Shown here in pieces: positions 1 to 11,257 of a stretch of 64,000 nt of DNA (the first letter of the stretch is position 1; each line of letters begins with the position of its first letter). The stretch spans positions 12,852,330 through 12,916,329 of the forward strand of contig NC_037265.1 in NCBI RefSeq assembly GCF_000002425.4, written 5' to 3'. Source of the DNA: Physcomitrium patens. Lineage: Eukaryota; Streptophyta; Bryopsida; Funariales; Funariaceae. Made by a program: the position numbers and the translations under genes. The notes beneath the pieces are model-generated. The model ran no database searches. It was not told the DNA's origin and worked only from the letters and a program-made list of their open reading frames with translations.

Positions 1-565
1 TTTTTGAGGCTATCGTCTATTTGGTAATTGCGATTCTTTTCAAAAAAATTGTGCTTGTTTTCAACTTAATTGTCAAAAATTTTGAAAATTTTGAGTTAAG
101 ATCAACGGTTCATTCATTAGTAATTGAGGTTTAAATCTGTTATAGGAATTACTAAGATTTGATTTAGGATTTAGGATTTGGTTTAGGATTTGGTTAGGGT
201 TTGATTTAAGATTTGGTTAGGATTTGATTTAGGATTTAGGATTTGTTTAGAGTTTAAGATTTAGTTAGTTTTTGGCATAAAATTTGAGTGAAGTCCAATA
301 GGATTTTAACTCGGATTAAATTAAGATTGAATTGAGATGTATTTGAGATATATTTGTCATCATTCTAATATTTCTTTAAGATTTCTTATTATTTTTTTGT
401 AATTCCTTTGAGTTTTCTTTGAATTTGATTAAAGCTTTCTTAGCATTGTTATGATCTAATTAGAGTTTAATTAGTATTCTATTAGAGTTGAGATTTTATT
501 GTTGCAATTTTTATTCTACCTTCCATAGCCAGGTACTCGAAGCATTCTCAAGCAAGACTTCACGC
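1..565. repeat. AT-rich insert with degenerate GGATTTAGGATTTGG repeats
   Basis: Non-coding AT-rich sequence. At 120-280 it holds a run of imperfect GGATTTA/GGTTTAGG units. It ends where the reverse transcriptase of gypsy copy A begins (about 566), so it is probably the right end of an element inserted in that gene; its left end is outside the window. A diverged reverse-complement relative lies around 30950-31760, which supports an interspersed repeat rather than a telomere tract. Its class is not recognised; it could be part of a long LTR. Confidence 0.45.
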
Positions 566-1130
566 ATTACAACAACGTACAACTTGGTTTGTATCAAAGA
601 AGGAGATGAATAGAATATTATATTTCAAATAAGATATAGATACTTCAAATATAATGTCATGCTTTTTAGACTCACAAATACACTAGTTGCTTTTCAACAT
701 CTTATGAATGATATTTTTTTTGAGTTTTTAGATGATTTTGTTGTTTGTTATTTAGACGATATTTTAATCTATTCTAAAAACATAAAAGAGCATAAAGTTC
801 ATATTTGTTATGTGTTACAAAAATTTAGAGATACAAGATTGTATACCAAATTGAAAATGTATGTATTTCATACTATTCAAGTTGACTTCCTAGGATACAT
901 CATTTCCAACAAAAGACTTGTGATGGATTCGAAGAAGATTCAAACTATTATAGATTGGAAGATTCCAAAAACAGTAAAAGATGTACAATACTTTTTAGGC
1001 TTTACTAATTACTATTAAATCTTCATCAAGATTTTTTTTTCAAGTTGCAGCTCTACTTACACGTCATATATGCAAAGACAAACTTGATTAGAATAAAGAA
1101 GTTAAAGTATCTTTTAAAGCCTTGAAGTTG
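566..1130 (+). pseudogene. Gypsy copy A reverse transcriptase fragment
   Basis: The sequence resumes in the RT palm at the motif AYNLVCIKEGDE and keeps an open stretch at 659-1018 that includes the catalytic YLDD box (CYLDDILIYSKN). It continues into the FLGFTNYY motif that ends the RT thumb. It aligns by eye with the RT of copies D (45834-46773) and I (54382-55480). The conventional N-terminal half of the RT is missing because the AT-rich insert interrupts the gene. Frame breaks occur before 659 and after 1018. It is a dead gene fragment. Confidence 0.85.
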
Positions 1131-1600
1131 ACATTTATTTTTTTATCAATTTTATATCGCATTGATTTTTTCAAGGTATTTTTTATGAAAATAGATTCAT
1201 CACATTTTGCTATAGATGTTTTTTTGTCATAAATAAGAGAAGATAACAAGCTCTACCTAATAAATTTCTATTTTAAGAAATTCTCAATAATCAAGCTTAA
1301 TTATGAGATCCATGACTAAGAACTTTTTATAATTGTGGATTCTTTTTAAGAATGATATCATTATCTAGAAGGAGCCTCCAATCTAGTCACCATATATAAA
1401 AATCACAAGAACCTTGAATATTTCACATCAGCACATATTTTGAATCATTGTCAAATTTGTTAGAGAATGTCTTTGTCAAAATTTGAGTTCAATATCACTT
1501 ATAGGCTAAAAAAATAACAAGGTTTATCTGATGTTATTTTTAGACATTCTTATCTTATACCAAAAGAAGGAGATGTAGCTTTTGATTAACAAAAGATAAT
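1131..1600 (+). pseudogene. Gypsy copy A RNase H fragment
   Basis: This is the stretch matching the RNase H of copies D (59236-59700) and I. Recognisable pieces are the region for YRVDFSKAFF and MEIDAS, the segment on locally growing up the hydrolysis domain (YEIHDKELL), and a region matching YTDHKNLKYF. Several stops and frame changes are present (for example around 1230, 1330 and 1590), so no long open frame remains. It directly follows the RT fragment and precedes the integrase, as in Ty3/gypsy pol order. Confidence 0.7.
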
Positions 1601-1634
1601 TTTATTGAAGCCAAAATAATTTTATCTTCGAATA

Positions 1635-2610
1635 GTGAAATCAAAATTGACAATTGATTCAACTTTTATCAAACAAATTCAATCAAGTATATCCTCTAAT
1701 CTTCTTATTTATGATATTAAGAATACTTCTTCTAAGTCTCCTAATACTTCTAAGTTTGAATTTAAGAACAATCTATTTATTTTAAATGATGCCCATATGT
1801 TCCAAAAAGAGAAGCACATTTATGTATTCTTTATACATGTCACAACTTTGTAACAATAGAACATTTAGAATACAATAAGATTTTGGAGCTAATATCTTGA
1901 GATTTTTGATGGCCGCAAATGTGAAAGAATGTAAAAGACTTTATCAATCATATGACATTTGTTCAAGGTCAAAAACTCCTTGTCATTGACATTATAGACT
2001 TCTTCAGCTATTACCTATTCTAAAGCAACCATGGTCTTCTGTTTCTATAGATTTTGTTATAATTCTTCCAATCTCAGGTTTGTGTATTTTTATATTTGTG
2101 ATAGTAGATTTTTTTTTATCAAAATAGTACATTTTGTACCATGCACAAAATCTATTACATATGAAGAAATTACTAAGCTTTTCTTTAATAATATCTATTA
2201 GTATCATAGATTGCCGAAAGATATTATATTGGATAAGGATACTCAATTTATATCAAGATTTTAGAGAACCTTTTTTTATGATTTTGAAGGTGGACATAAA
2301 GCTTTTTTTGGCCTTTCATCTTGAAATTGATAGATAGACAGAGTACGTAAACTAAGTTTTGGAACAATATTTAAGATGTACCATCAATTATCAAAAAGAC
2401 AATTGAAAAACCTTCTTATTATTGATAAAGTTTCCTCATAATAATACGATTCATTCTTCTATACAAAAAATACCTTTCTTTGTCAATTATGGTTACCATC
2501 TATAACTTGATATTTTTGACCTTTCAAAAGTTGATAATCTTGAGACAAAAGATTTGACAAATTGTTTGTTTGAGCTACATGTAACAATGAAGGTGCAATT
2601 AAAGAAAGAT
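1635..2610 (+). pseudogene. Gypsy copy A integrase, degenerate
   Basis: An open stretch at 1635-1853 matches the start of the integrase region in copies D and I (SKSxNTSKFEFKNNLF). It is followed by remnants of the HHCC zinc-binding domain and of the catalytic core. Many stops and indels are present and no catalytic Asp-Asp-Glu triad can be assembled in one frame. The overlapping ORFs near 2004-2337 on both strands are chance openings. Confidence 0.7.
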
Positions 2611-3082
2611 CAAGAATAACAAAAGATCAACTTAGATACCTATTGAAAGGAACAACCACAATTCAATGTAGGTGAAAACGTATGGTTACTTCATCGTAAT
2701 ATCAAGACTACTTGTCTTTCTAACAAGCTTGGACCTTTTTCTATTTGTTGACAAATCAAACTAATTTTTTTATCAATTTTATCTATTGGAGTCAATGAAA
2801 ATCCATCTTGTATTCCATGTATCTATTCTTGAACCTTATAAGACTATGAACATACCAAGAATAAGACAAGTCCCACCTCCTCCTACAAAAATGAATAATA
2901 ATAAAGAATTTAAAATAAAAGAAGTTCTAGAATCAAGGTGGCGCTGAAATAAGTTGAAATATCTTGTCCATTGGCACAAATATGATATTAATGAATATAC
3001 ATGGGAGCCAACAAAGAATCTTACAAATATAGCAAAGACAATGGAGGCTTTTCATCAACGACATCCATCAAAATCAAGATGA
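2611..3082 (+). pseudogene. Gypsy copy A integrase C-terminus and chromodomain
   Basis: The sequence encodes the region with GENVWLLHRNIKTT and ends with a chromodomain signature (KYLVHWHKYDINEYTWEP, then a helix and HPSKSR stop at about 3080). The same tail closes pol in copies D, I and B. A chromodomain at the integrase C-terminus defines chromoviruses of the Ty3/gypsy group and is thought to guide insertion to chromatin marks. One or more stops precede the chromodomain here (about 2746 and 2947). Confidence 0.8.
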
Positions 3083-3185
3083 ATGATAGCAAATCTTTGC
3101 TATAAAAGAAACAAAGTTTAAAAAAAATCACATTCTACCTTCTATCTTTGTTTATAGTTTGTACATAATTGTGGTGTTAAGGAGG

Positions 3186-4440
3186 TAGAGAACCAATAGA
3201 CAGCAGATTCAACTCAAAAGCCATCATTTATTGACTTATCAAATAAAAAATTTCTATTATCAAAGCCTTTAAGATGATGTAATAAGGATGAAGATCTTTG
3301 AGAACAGAATGTTCTTCCTTGAATGGATGGCAAGATACAACATTGCCATATTATGTGGTTTTCTATCTAGGAATACATTGGATACCTAGCAATAGAAAGT
3401 TTAATTTTAACTTATTGGCCAAGCCCCAAGAAATTATTTAACCTTTAAAGTAGAAGATCAATAAATACTACAATATTAAAAAGTTATTGTATTAATAAAA
3501 CCTTTTATATTTAAGAAGATTTTTACATAAGACTTTCTAAAATATCTAGAAATTTCCTAACATTCTTGGTTATACCAAATCATAAACTCCAAATCACACA
3601 AAATTTTTACCAAAATCATAGCCAAAAACCTAAACTTGCTGATTTCAGCCTCCAAAGGTCAAAAGATTCTGAAAGACTAACCCTAATCTCTAATATGGCC
3701 TCGGGCAGCCTCCTTAAAGTCCATTGGTCATGATTTTTGACCAATAGGAATGGAGATTTATATCATCCATCTCCATTCATTCATATGGGCGTCCTTATTA
3801 CCTTTTTTTCTATCAAAATCCGTCTTCAATCCCTTTTCATACAAGATATATATATTATGTATCTTAAACACCAAATTAAAGAACCAAAATAAAACTTCAA
3901 GGGTCACCAATGTCTAACAAGGGTGATTCTAAATATATAAAGTTACTACCAACAAATCAACTTCAAAATCAATTATCAAAAGAAAATAAAGTTATACAAA
4001 TTCTAATAATAATTCTTTTAAACAAACTCCTTTTAAAGTAGTAATTTAACCACACTTTACAACCAATTAAAATTTAGTAACATGGTTCTCACCATGTTGC
4101 TAAGTAAATTGTACATTAAATATATAAACACATTATTTTCACATGATAGTCGAACCACAACACAACAATCGGTTTGATATCACGACCTTAGAAAATACTC
4201 TTGATATTTAGTGATTTTGTTGGAAGTAGGCACAACTCCTAATGGTGTTACAAATGTTTTGTTTGAAGAAAGTTATAATAGTTTTAACAATAATCAAATC
4301 ATAAGGTGGTCTTTTTGCCTTGGAATGAGACATTATCAATAACTGAGAGGACCTATTAACTATCTTTGAAGGAAATAAAGATTAGAATATATGACAAATA
4401 TAATTTTTTACATCTTAAACTTCTGTAACATTTGATCAAC
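3186..4440 (+). pseudogene. Gypsy copy A downstream ORF remnant, split by repeat R
   Basis: Sequence matching the 423-bp post-pol frame of copies B, D and I can be followed from about 3186 to 3353 and again from about 4160 to 4440. Repeat R interrupts it between those points. The frame is heavily broken, yet the parts for YHDLG..S and for GSYEGLNNDQI to INHLRREQR are recognisable by alignment. It lies between the chromodomain and the 3' LTR, in sense. Function unknown. Confidence 0.6.
3354..4159. repeat. Repeat R, copy 1 (solo-LTR-like, 806 bp)
   Basis: An insert that interrupts the 3' non-coding part of gypsy copy A. It starts TGTGGTT and ends AACCACA, a short inverted terminal match typical of LTRs. 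It shares most of its length with 6474-7780, best from about 3570 to 4150 against 7190 to 7780. It has no coding capacity. A clean target duplication was not found; the best candidate is ACAACA on both sides if the ends lie a few bases outside those given. Confidence 0.6.
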
Positions 4441-4475
4441 ACTCCTTGTGGAACTCATTTTTGGAAGGAAGATAA

Positions 4476-5015
4476 TGTCATAGATATATACTTATTGTAA
4501 TTATTATTTGGATAATATAAATAAGTAGAATTTGATAAAAATAGTTTAATATCATAATACCTTCTAGAAAAGCTTCCTAAAAGCTTTTTAGATGCTATTT
4601 TGATTTTACATATGTTTGTAGTTAATTGATAGATTAGAAATTTGGTCAATAAGCTACATATATGACATATATATTGGTAGCTTGCTAAACAAGCTAACTA
4701 TGTGGTGTCCATAAAAAAAACTTGCCTTATAAGTCAAGATACATGTGATGCAAAATCAACACATTTTTGGAGATCCTATAGAATGTCGCCACATAGATTT
4801 TAGGTAGATAGTATATATAGAGGCAAGAGTGAAGCCTTCTTCACTCTTATTAACTCTTTTCTTATTTCTAGTATAGTTTCAAGAATCTCTAGTTTCTTTG
4901 TCTTTTGGCAATAGTTATTCTAGTTTTCTTTTTAATATACATATTTCTCTATTTCTATTTTTTTAAAGAATCTCATTTATTTATTTGATTTTATCAAGCT
5001 CTTATCTTTGATACA
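4476..5015 (+). repeat. G1 3' LTR of copy A
   Basis: 540 bp, starting TGTCATAGA and ending TTTGATACA. It is clearly related to the other G1 LTRs of the window (8117, 33346, 35059, 49012, 51474, 57299, 61738). All share the GTGAAGCCTTCTTCACTC hairpin-like segment near a TATATATAGAG promoter-like box and the TTTCAAGGGTCTCTAG region. This is one of the more diverged members. Confidence 0.85.
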
Positions 5016-5021
5016 TGGTGA

Positions 5022-6320
5022 TATTTGTAGTCCTTTTAATCCAATATTGATACTATTTCATTATTTTTTTATCCTTGTTGATGCATCGAGTAAACAATCA
5101 CATATTTTATTATTATCAACCTAGAACATGGTACTTGCTAATCTTATATCTAAGCCTATTTACTTTCAAGTATATTTTCTTGATTATCCTATTAAAGCAT
5201 TGCATATAAAAAATACAAATAAATTTTTATCAAAATCTTTTAAAGACTATTATACTACAACAAGGATTGAATTGACATATTGTGTTCCATATGAATATGC
5301 TCAAAATGGACTTGCAAATTCATTTATAAAGCATATACAACTTGTTATCTGGCTACTCCTTCTTCAAGTGAATTTATCTACATCTATGTGGAGTCATGCA
5401 ATTTTACATATTGTAACATTAATACACCTCTATCCTTCATCTCTTAAAAGTATTATACCACAAGAATTCATTTCAGTTTATGTTCCAAATGTATCTCATC
5501 TACAGGTATTTAGTTACCGTGCTTGGGTTCTAATATGAGAATCTCAATGGCATACCATTGAAGCTCATTGATGAGGTGGCATATATATTAGTTCTGATTC
5601 ATTAAGCATTATTTGTACTATTGACCAATTAATTAGCATATTATTACGTACATATTTTTAAAATTATTATTTTAAAAAATATGTATTTTCATCTCTTTGA
5701 GGAAGAATATTTAACTAATAAAAAAATACAATACTTATATTTGAAGGATCAAAAACGTTTATAATGAATTTTGATCCTAAAATATCTTTGGCTGAAATTA
5801 AAGTTGTCAAGATTTTGTATCTAAAACGGATTGTAGGTGAAACACCTCATGGCTTCAATGATGCACCTTAGATTAACGAGGCTCAAAATATTCAATTAAT
5901 GAGGCTCAAAATGAACTTGCTCAAATTATAATACCACTAACTAATATACGTCAAATTAAAATATCAAAAATTAAAAAGACTCATGGACTAGATAAGCAAC
6001 CACAAAAGCAAAAGAAGGCTATAACATGTGGTGATACTAGTATTGTTTTTGTGGAAGTTCCTAGTAAATCTACGGAACCATTAATTAATGATAATATGTC
6101 CATGCAAATTATACCTTCACCTCATGCAATAAAAAATCTTAAAATTAAGAAGAATAAAATTAAGTTGAGTATAGAATTATCTATTCTAAATTATGCTACA
6201 AACAACATTTGGGATAGACCATCTATTATAATAGATGAATCATTTGTATTTGTGATTTCAGAAGCTCTTTCTTATAAAAAAGAGAATCCTCAACTTCAAA
6301 CCAACTAAGAAACAATGCAT
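5022..6320 (+). pseudogene. Copia C integrase and linker, degenerate
   Basis: The frame begins GDICSPFNP, passes VDASSKQSH, and is open at 5128-5538. That open part contains DYPIK, SKSFKDY and the VPYEYAQNGLANSFIK segment, where the family normally has the catalytic Glu (here Asn, a lost residue). It ends near VSHLQVFSYRAWV. The following stretch to about 6320 matches the variable linker before RT, with an open piece at 6051-6308. Stops and frame changes make this a pseudogene. Confidence 0.75.
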
Positions 6321-6473
6321 TGCTTTGATTGATTAAAATAGAAAAATATCATAGAAGAAGAGTATGCTTGTTTGTGTAAGAGAAAAATCTTTGATCTAAT
6401 TATGGACACTCTTACTTCTCTTCCTATAGGATAAAAGATGGTATTAATATGCAAGCAATATCATGTGGTGTGA

Positions 6474-7780
6474 TTTGGAATCTAAGAATACACAGAGTAT
6501 CTAGCTGTAGAGAGTTTAGTTTTGGCTTCTATATGATGTTTTAGTTTCAAAAAATCCCTTTATTTGTACAAAAGCTCAAAATATAACAAAACCTTTCAAA
6601 ATATTTTCTTCCTCTAAAAGTTATTTTTATCTTAAACTTTGAAAATTTATATCTCTCGATCCAACCATTAAATTTTTCTAAAATTTCTATATAACATAGA
6701 TTTTATTCTTAAGCTATGCTATAAAAAAAATAAATTGTAAATCTATTACGGATCTTTTGACATCTTAGAAATCCTAGCAGGTGCTCTAAATCCTAGTCTA
6801 TAAGCACCTGAAAACTATTTTCCTCATATCTCAAAAATCCAAAATCCAAATGCCACAAAACTTATGTACAAAGTTTTATTACATAAAAATACACATTTTT
6901 TAAAAGCTTAAGCCAAATCTTGACAAATTGCACAAGATATAGCTCAAAGTACAACCACTAGCAATTCCGGTCACTTACTACCCTTAGATTTGCAAGCACT
7001 AACTTCAACCTCTAATATCTCCTTCATCCAAACTTAAAATCCATCAAAAAATATTCCAAAACTATAGCCAAGAGAGTGCTCTCTCCAACTCCGGTTGTTG
7101 AACCTCTGTTGCTTTCTGTACGCGTGTGGTATACCCAAAAGAGTGACAATAGGTACAAAATCAATACCTCAACTTTGAGCGCCCATATCTCTTTCATATA
7201 AACTCCAAATCACACAAAATTTTCACCAAAATCATAGCCAAAAACCTAAACTTGCTGATTCCAGTCTCCAAAGCTCAAAAGATTCCGAAAGATTAATCCT
7301 AATCTCTAATATGGCCTTGGGCAGCCTCCTTGAAGTCCATTGGTTATGATTTTTGACCAATAGGAATGGAGATTTATATCATCCATCTCCATTCATTTAT
7401 ATGGGTGCCTTAACTACCATTTTTTCTACCAAAATCCCTCTTCAATCCCTTTTCATATAAGATTTATATATTATATGCTTCAAACACCATATTAAAGAAT
7501 CAAAATAAAACTTCAAGGGTCACCAATGTCTAACAAGGGTGACTCTAAATGTTTAAAAGTTATTACTAATAAGTTCAACTTCAAAAGTCACTATCAAAAG
7601 AAAATCAAGTTAAATAAATTCTAATAGAACCTCCTTTTAAACAACCTCTTTTCAAGGTGGTATTCTATCCATATCTTGTAACCAACAAAAATCCACTAAT
7701 ATGGCTCTCACCATGTTGGCTAGTACATTATGTATTAAATATATATAAATACGTTATTTTCACATGGTAGCCAAACTACA
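6474..7780. repeat. Repeat R, copy 2 (1307 bp)
   Basis: A longer relative of 3354-4159, starting TGTGGTG and ending AACTACA. It carries about 500 bp (roughly 6620-7130) that copy 1 lacks. GCAAG occurs just outside both ends (about 6454 and 7790), a plausible 5-bp target duplication if the true ends lie about ten bases out. It separates the integrase and RT parts of copia C. No coding sequence was recognised, so a solo LTR of an element not otherwise present is the simplest reading. Confidence 0.6.
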
Positions 7781-7784
7781 ATAT

Positions 7785-8116
7785 GACAGCAAGATGCAAA
7801 GGGTCAAATAACTTGCTATAAAGCTTGTCTTATTGGCCAAATACTTACTCAACAATTTGGCATTGATTGTGAATCCACATATTCTCTAATCATGGAATTA
7901 ATTACATTTTGATATATTATTAGAATGGTAGCTCATGCCACCCTTGAGATGCGATTCATGGATGTGATAATTGTGTATTTATATGATTCTCTTGATTCAA
8001 ATATTTATATAAGAATTTAATCTAATATAAAAATAGGAACTCCAAACGTACTTATTCTAAGATGATATCGTGGTATTAAATTATATAAGATCCTATATAG
8101 TCTAAAACAATCTAAA
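7785..8116 (+). pseudogene. Copia C reverse transcriptase, first part
   Basis: A degenerate copia RT N-terminal half. Recognisable are QQFGIDCESTYSLIM, the LEMRFMDV segment (normally followed by an Ala-Tyr-Leu), SLDSNIYI and the end LYSLKQSK. It stops exactly where gypsy copy B was inserted and resumes at 10547 with CMWFQCLQDY. Stops occur near 7890 and 8010. Not functional. Confidence 0.75.
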
Positions 8117-8197
8117 TGTCAAGGACAAGAATACAATAAAGACAAATAAAGGAGCAAGACTTCTCTCAAAGAAAGATGAAAAAATAGAAATAACTTG

Positions 8198-8228
<31 letters not shown>

Positions 8229-8698
8229 TTAAGAAAGAAACTAAAATGGCTATTGCCAAAAAGCCAAAAAAACTAGAGACCCTTGAAATTAGATTGGAAG
8301 CAAGAAAAGAGTTGACAAGAGTGAAGAAGGCTTCACTCTTGTCTCTATATATACTATCTAACTAGGGGCTACGTGGCAACATTCTATACGACCTCTAATA
8401 TGTGTTGACTTTGTAGGATACATGCCTTAACTTACAAGGCAAGTTTTTCTACATAAGGGCCACATAGTTAGCTTGGTCTTCAAGCTAACAACATATGTGG
8501 TACATGGCTAACTTGTTGATCACGTTTCTAATCCCAAAAAGTCAATTAAAGACACCTATAAAGTCAAAGCAGCGTCTATGAAGCTTCTAAAAAGCTTCCT
8601 TATCAAATACTATAGAATTAACTTATTTTTACCTACTTTTACTTACTTCTACCTATTTGTACATATAATTATTGGCTGACATGCATATGTTCGTGACA
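8117..8698 (-). repeat. G1 3' LTR of copy B
   Basis: 582 bp, read on the minus strand from TGTCACGAACA to CTTGACA. It contains a (TA)n run at 8205-8229 absent from the other G1 LTRs, which explains its extra length. The core promoter-like TATATATAGAGACAAGAGTG segment is kept. Confidence 0.88.
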
Positions 8699-8739
8699 TT
8701 ACCCCCTCTTTTAGGGACGAGTTCCACAAGGAGTGATAA

Positions 8740-9162
8740 TCATATGTTGAGGAAATCTATGATGCAACGAATTGTATTCATCACATACTCTGATCTTTGT
8801 TCTCTTCGAAGATGATTGATAGGGCCTCTCAACCATCGGTAGTGTCCCATACTAGGGCGAGAAGACCACCCAGTTATTTGATCATTGTTGAGGCCTTCAT
8901 AACTTTCTTTGAATAAAACATTTGGAATACCATCAACAGTTGTTCCTACCTCTAGTAAAGTCACCAAACATTGAGAGTCCCTTCCAAGGTCATGATATCA
9001 AACGTGTTGTATCTCGCCATCTATTTGAAGAAGAACATGTCGTTCTTGAAGATCTTCATCTCAATTACATCGTCTTGAAGGTTGTGACAATCGTAATGTC
9101 TCGTCTAGCAGATCACCAAACGAAGGCTCTTGAGTCAAATCTGCTAGTTGTTGGTTCTCCAT
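8740..9162 (-). pseudogene. G1 downstream ORF, copy B (423 bp)
   Basis: A reading frame of 141 codons including the stop, in sense with the element and located between the chromodomain (pol end) and the 3' LTR. It starts ATG at 9162 and ends at 8740. Two in-frame stops interrupt it in the first half (CGA to TGA and TGG to TGA type changes), and the last 76 codons are open. The C-terminal part is the best conserved: GLNNDQITGWSSRPSMG, then RWLRGPINHLRREQR. Copies D (61274-61696) and I (52076-52498) have frames of exactly the same length. No known family was recognised. It might be an extra gene of the element or a conserved non-coding stretch. Confidence 0.6.
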
Positions 9163-9269
9163 TTCGTGAGCATCACTACTATAAAGAAGCTACAAACAAG
9201 GACTGAAAGTAGAATGTTATCTTGCCTAGATCTTGTTTCTTTTATAAAGAAAGTTTTTATCTTCATTTT

Positions 9270-10395
9270 GATCAATGTCATTGATGAAAAGCCTCCACCG
9301 CCTTTGTTGCATTTGTAAGATTTTTTACTCGCTCCCATGTGCGTTTACTAATATCATATCCGCGCTAATGGACAAGATATTTCAATTTATTTTGGCGCCG
9401 CCTTGAATCTAAGACTTCTTCAACTTTAAATTCTTCATTATTGTCCACTTCTATAGGAGGAGGTGGAGCTTGTCTTCTTTTTGGTATGTCCACTGTCTTG
9501 TATGGTTTAAGAAGAGAAAAGTGGAATCCTGGATGGATTTTTATTGACTCTGGTAGATATAAATGATCAAAAACTGGATTGATTTGTACAAAAATAGAAA
9601 ATGGTCTAAGCCTTCGATAGTCCAACTTGTCACAAGGACGAGTGGTCTTGATATTGCGATGAAGTAACCATACCTTATCACCTATGTGGAATGGTGGTTG
9701 TTCCTTTCGATAGACATCCGCATTGACTTCTTGTTATTCTTGAGTTTCTTTTAATTGCGCCTTCATCGTTGCATGTAGCTCTGACAAATGAATTGCCAAA
9801 TCTTTTGCAACAGGATTATCAACTTTTGAAAAGTTAAAAGTATCAAGTCGTGGATGATAACCATAATTAGCAAAGAAAGGTGTTTGTTTTGTAGAAGAAT
9901 GTACCATGTTATTGTAAGCAAACTTTGCCAATGGCAAAAGAGTTGTCCAATCATCTTGTTGGTAGTTAATGGTACATCTTAAATACTACTCCAAAACTTG
10001 ATTAACACGCTCCGTTTGTCCATCAGTTTGAGGATGGAATGCAGAAGATAGTTTTATATTCACTTTTAGAATCTTGAAAAGAGTCTGTCAAAATCTTGAT
10101 ATAAATTGAGTTCACTTATCTTATATAATATCCTTGGATAATCCATGATAGCGATAGATATTGTCAAGAAAGAGCTTAGTTGTTCCTTCACTTGTGATAG
10201 ATTTTGTACATGGTACAAAATGTGCCATCTTGGTAAAACAATCTACTATCACGAATATAGAGTTATAGGAACCTAAGATTGGAAGATCCGTGATGAAATC
10301 CGTAGAAATAGAAGACCATGGTTGTTCTGGAATGGGTAATGGCTGAAGAAGTTCATAAGGTCGATGATGAGGAGTTTTTGATCTTGAGCAAACAT
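9270..10395 (-). pseudogene. Copy B integrase C-terminal half and chromodomain
   Basis: On the minus strand the integrase core remnants begin at about 10395, just after the SSKTP zinc-finger end. They run through the open piece 9734-9937 (PLAKFAYNNMVHSSTKQTPF) and the linker (PPFHIGDKVWLLHRNI) to 9365-9625 (RLRPFSIFVQINPVFDHL, PIEVDNNEEFKVEEVL). They end with the chromodomain KYLVHWH..DI near 9300. A TAA in the linker (about 9735), a stop near 9990 and others break the frame. The N-terminal integrase and all upstream genes are deleted in this copy. Confidence 0.75.
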
Positions 10396-10541
10396 CACCT
10401 ATAATTTCAAAGCAACGTCTATGAAGCTTTTAGAAAGCTTCCATACCAAATACTATAGAATTAACTTACTTTTACCTACTTTTACTTACTTCTACCTATT
10501 TATACATGTAATTATTGGCTTACATGCATATGTCCGTGATA
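10396..10541 (-). repeat. G1 LTR fragment (end of copy B 5' LTR)
   Basis: 146 bp matching the outer end of a G1 LTR (element start, minus strand). It includes the AAAGTAGGTAAAAGTAAG motif and the GAAGCTTT/AAAGCTTC inverted segment. It abuts integrase sequence at a CAC shared by both parents, so the joint came from a deletion and not from insertion. Confidence 0.8.
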
Positions 10542-10546
10542 CTAGA

Positions 10547-11257
10547 TGCATGTGGTTTCAATGTCTCCAAGATTATTTAATCATAAATAATTTTGTAAAT
10601 AATCCACTATATCATTGTTTATTTATTAAATGAGATAAAATTCGTTTTGTGCATTGCTATATATTTTGATGATCATAACCTAGTAGATAGCAGATTTGTA
10701 TATATTGCAGCTACTAACCTACTTATCTCTCACTTTGAGATGAAAATGCTAGGAAAAACAACTTTCTACATTGGTCTTCAGATAATGCATCTCATAGATG
10801 ATAGTATTTTTTTCTACCAACTAACATATATCAGAAGAATCTTATAAAAATTCAATATGATTGATGCTTATTTATTGTCAATACCAATGGTTGAGCTTCG
10901 TCGTGATGGTCATGATCCATATTGTTTGTGCAAGGAAGAGGAAGAACTATTGAGAGATCAATACTCATACCTCATAATAATTTGAGGACTTTTATATTTA
11001 GCAACATCTATAAGATCAAATATTGCATTTGCAATTAGTGTTCTTACAAGAAACAGTGCACATCCAATGCTATGACATTAGAATGGCATCAAACATTTAT
11101 TATCTTATTTAAATGATGCCCGTGAATACAATAAGGTTTTCTTAGATAAGATTTTAATGAGGTAGCAACTATTGATCTTGCAAGATTACAAAAAAGTAAA
11201 GATCATGATTCTATGTATAGTTTATGTTATACAAATATTATGACAAGCGAGGAGGAA
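10547..11257 (+). pseudogene. Copia C reverse transcriptase second part and RNase H remnants
   Basis: It resumes the RT after gypsy copy B with CMWFQCLQDYLI and NNPLYHCLFIK, then continues through a degenerate stretch where the YVDD catalytic box would be (about 10650). After that come a piece with TTFYIGLQIMHL and remnants of the connection and RNase H domains (to about 11230). It ends at a purine-rich tract GCGAGGAGGAA (11247-11257), the likely plus-strand primer just before the LTR. Many stops. Confidence 0.75.

Larger units (their letters stand above)
566..5015 (+). mobile_element. Ty3/gypsy chromovirus family G1, copy A (3' half, degenerate)
   Basis: Fragments of reverse transcriptase, RNase H, integrase and chromodomain follow each other in sense order, then a 3' non-coding part and a 540-bp LTR at 4476-5015. 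Every domain is broken by stops and indels. The 5' half lies left of the window. After the LTR, at 5016, a copia integrase starts in mid-domain, so this copy was inserted into copia C. The copy itself carries repeat R (3354-4159) and an AT-rich insert (1-565). Confidence 0.85.
8117..10541 (-). mobile_element. G1 gypsy copy B, internally deleted, minus strand
   Basis: On the plus strand it reads: complete LTR (8117-8698), post-pol ORF, chromodomain, integrase up to about 10395, then only the last 146 bp of the other LTR (about 10396-10541). Gag, protease, RT, RNase H and most of the 5' LTR are deleted. Flanks CTAAA (8112-8116) and CTAGA (10542-10546) look like a target duplication with one change, and joining them restores the copia RT reading. 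The deletion joint shows a shared CAC. Confidence 0.85.

Noticed and set aside
120-280. GGATTTAGG/GGTTTAGGG-like run as a telomere
   Set aside because: The units are irregular and not TTTAGGG arrays, and the tract ends inside a gypsy RT gene with a related copy elsewhere in the window, so it is an interspersed repeat.
8740-9338. Plus-strand ORF 8922-9206 and minus-strand ORF 9144-9338 as genes
   Set aside because: They are other-frame openings of the G1 3' region; equivalents recur in copies D and I on the matching wrong frames.
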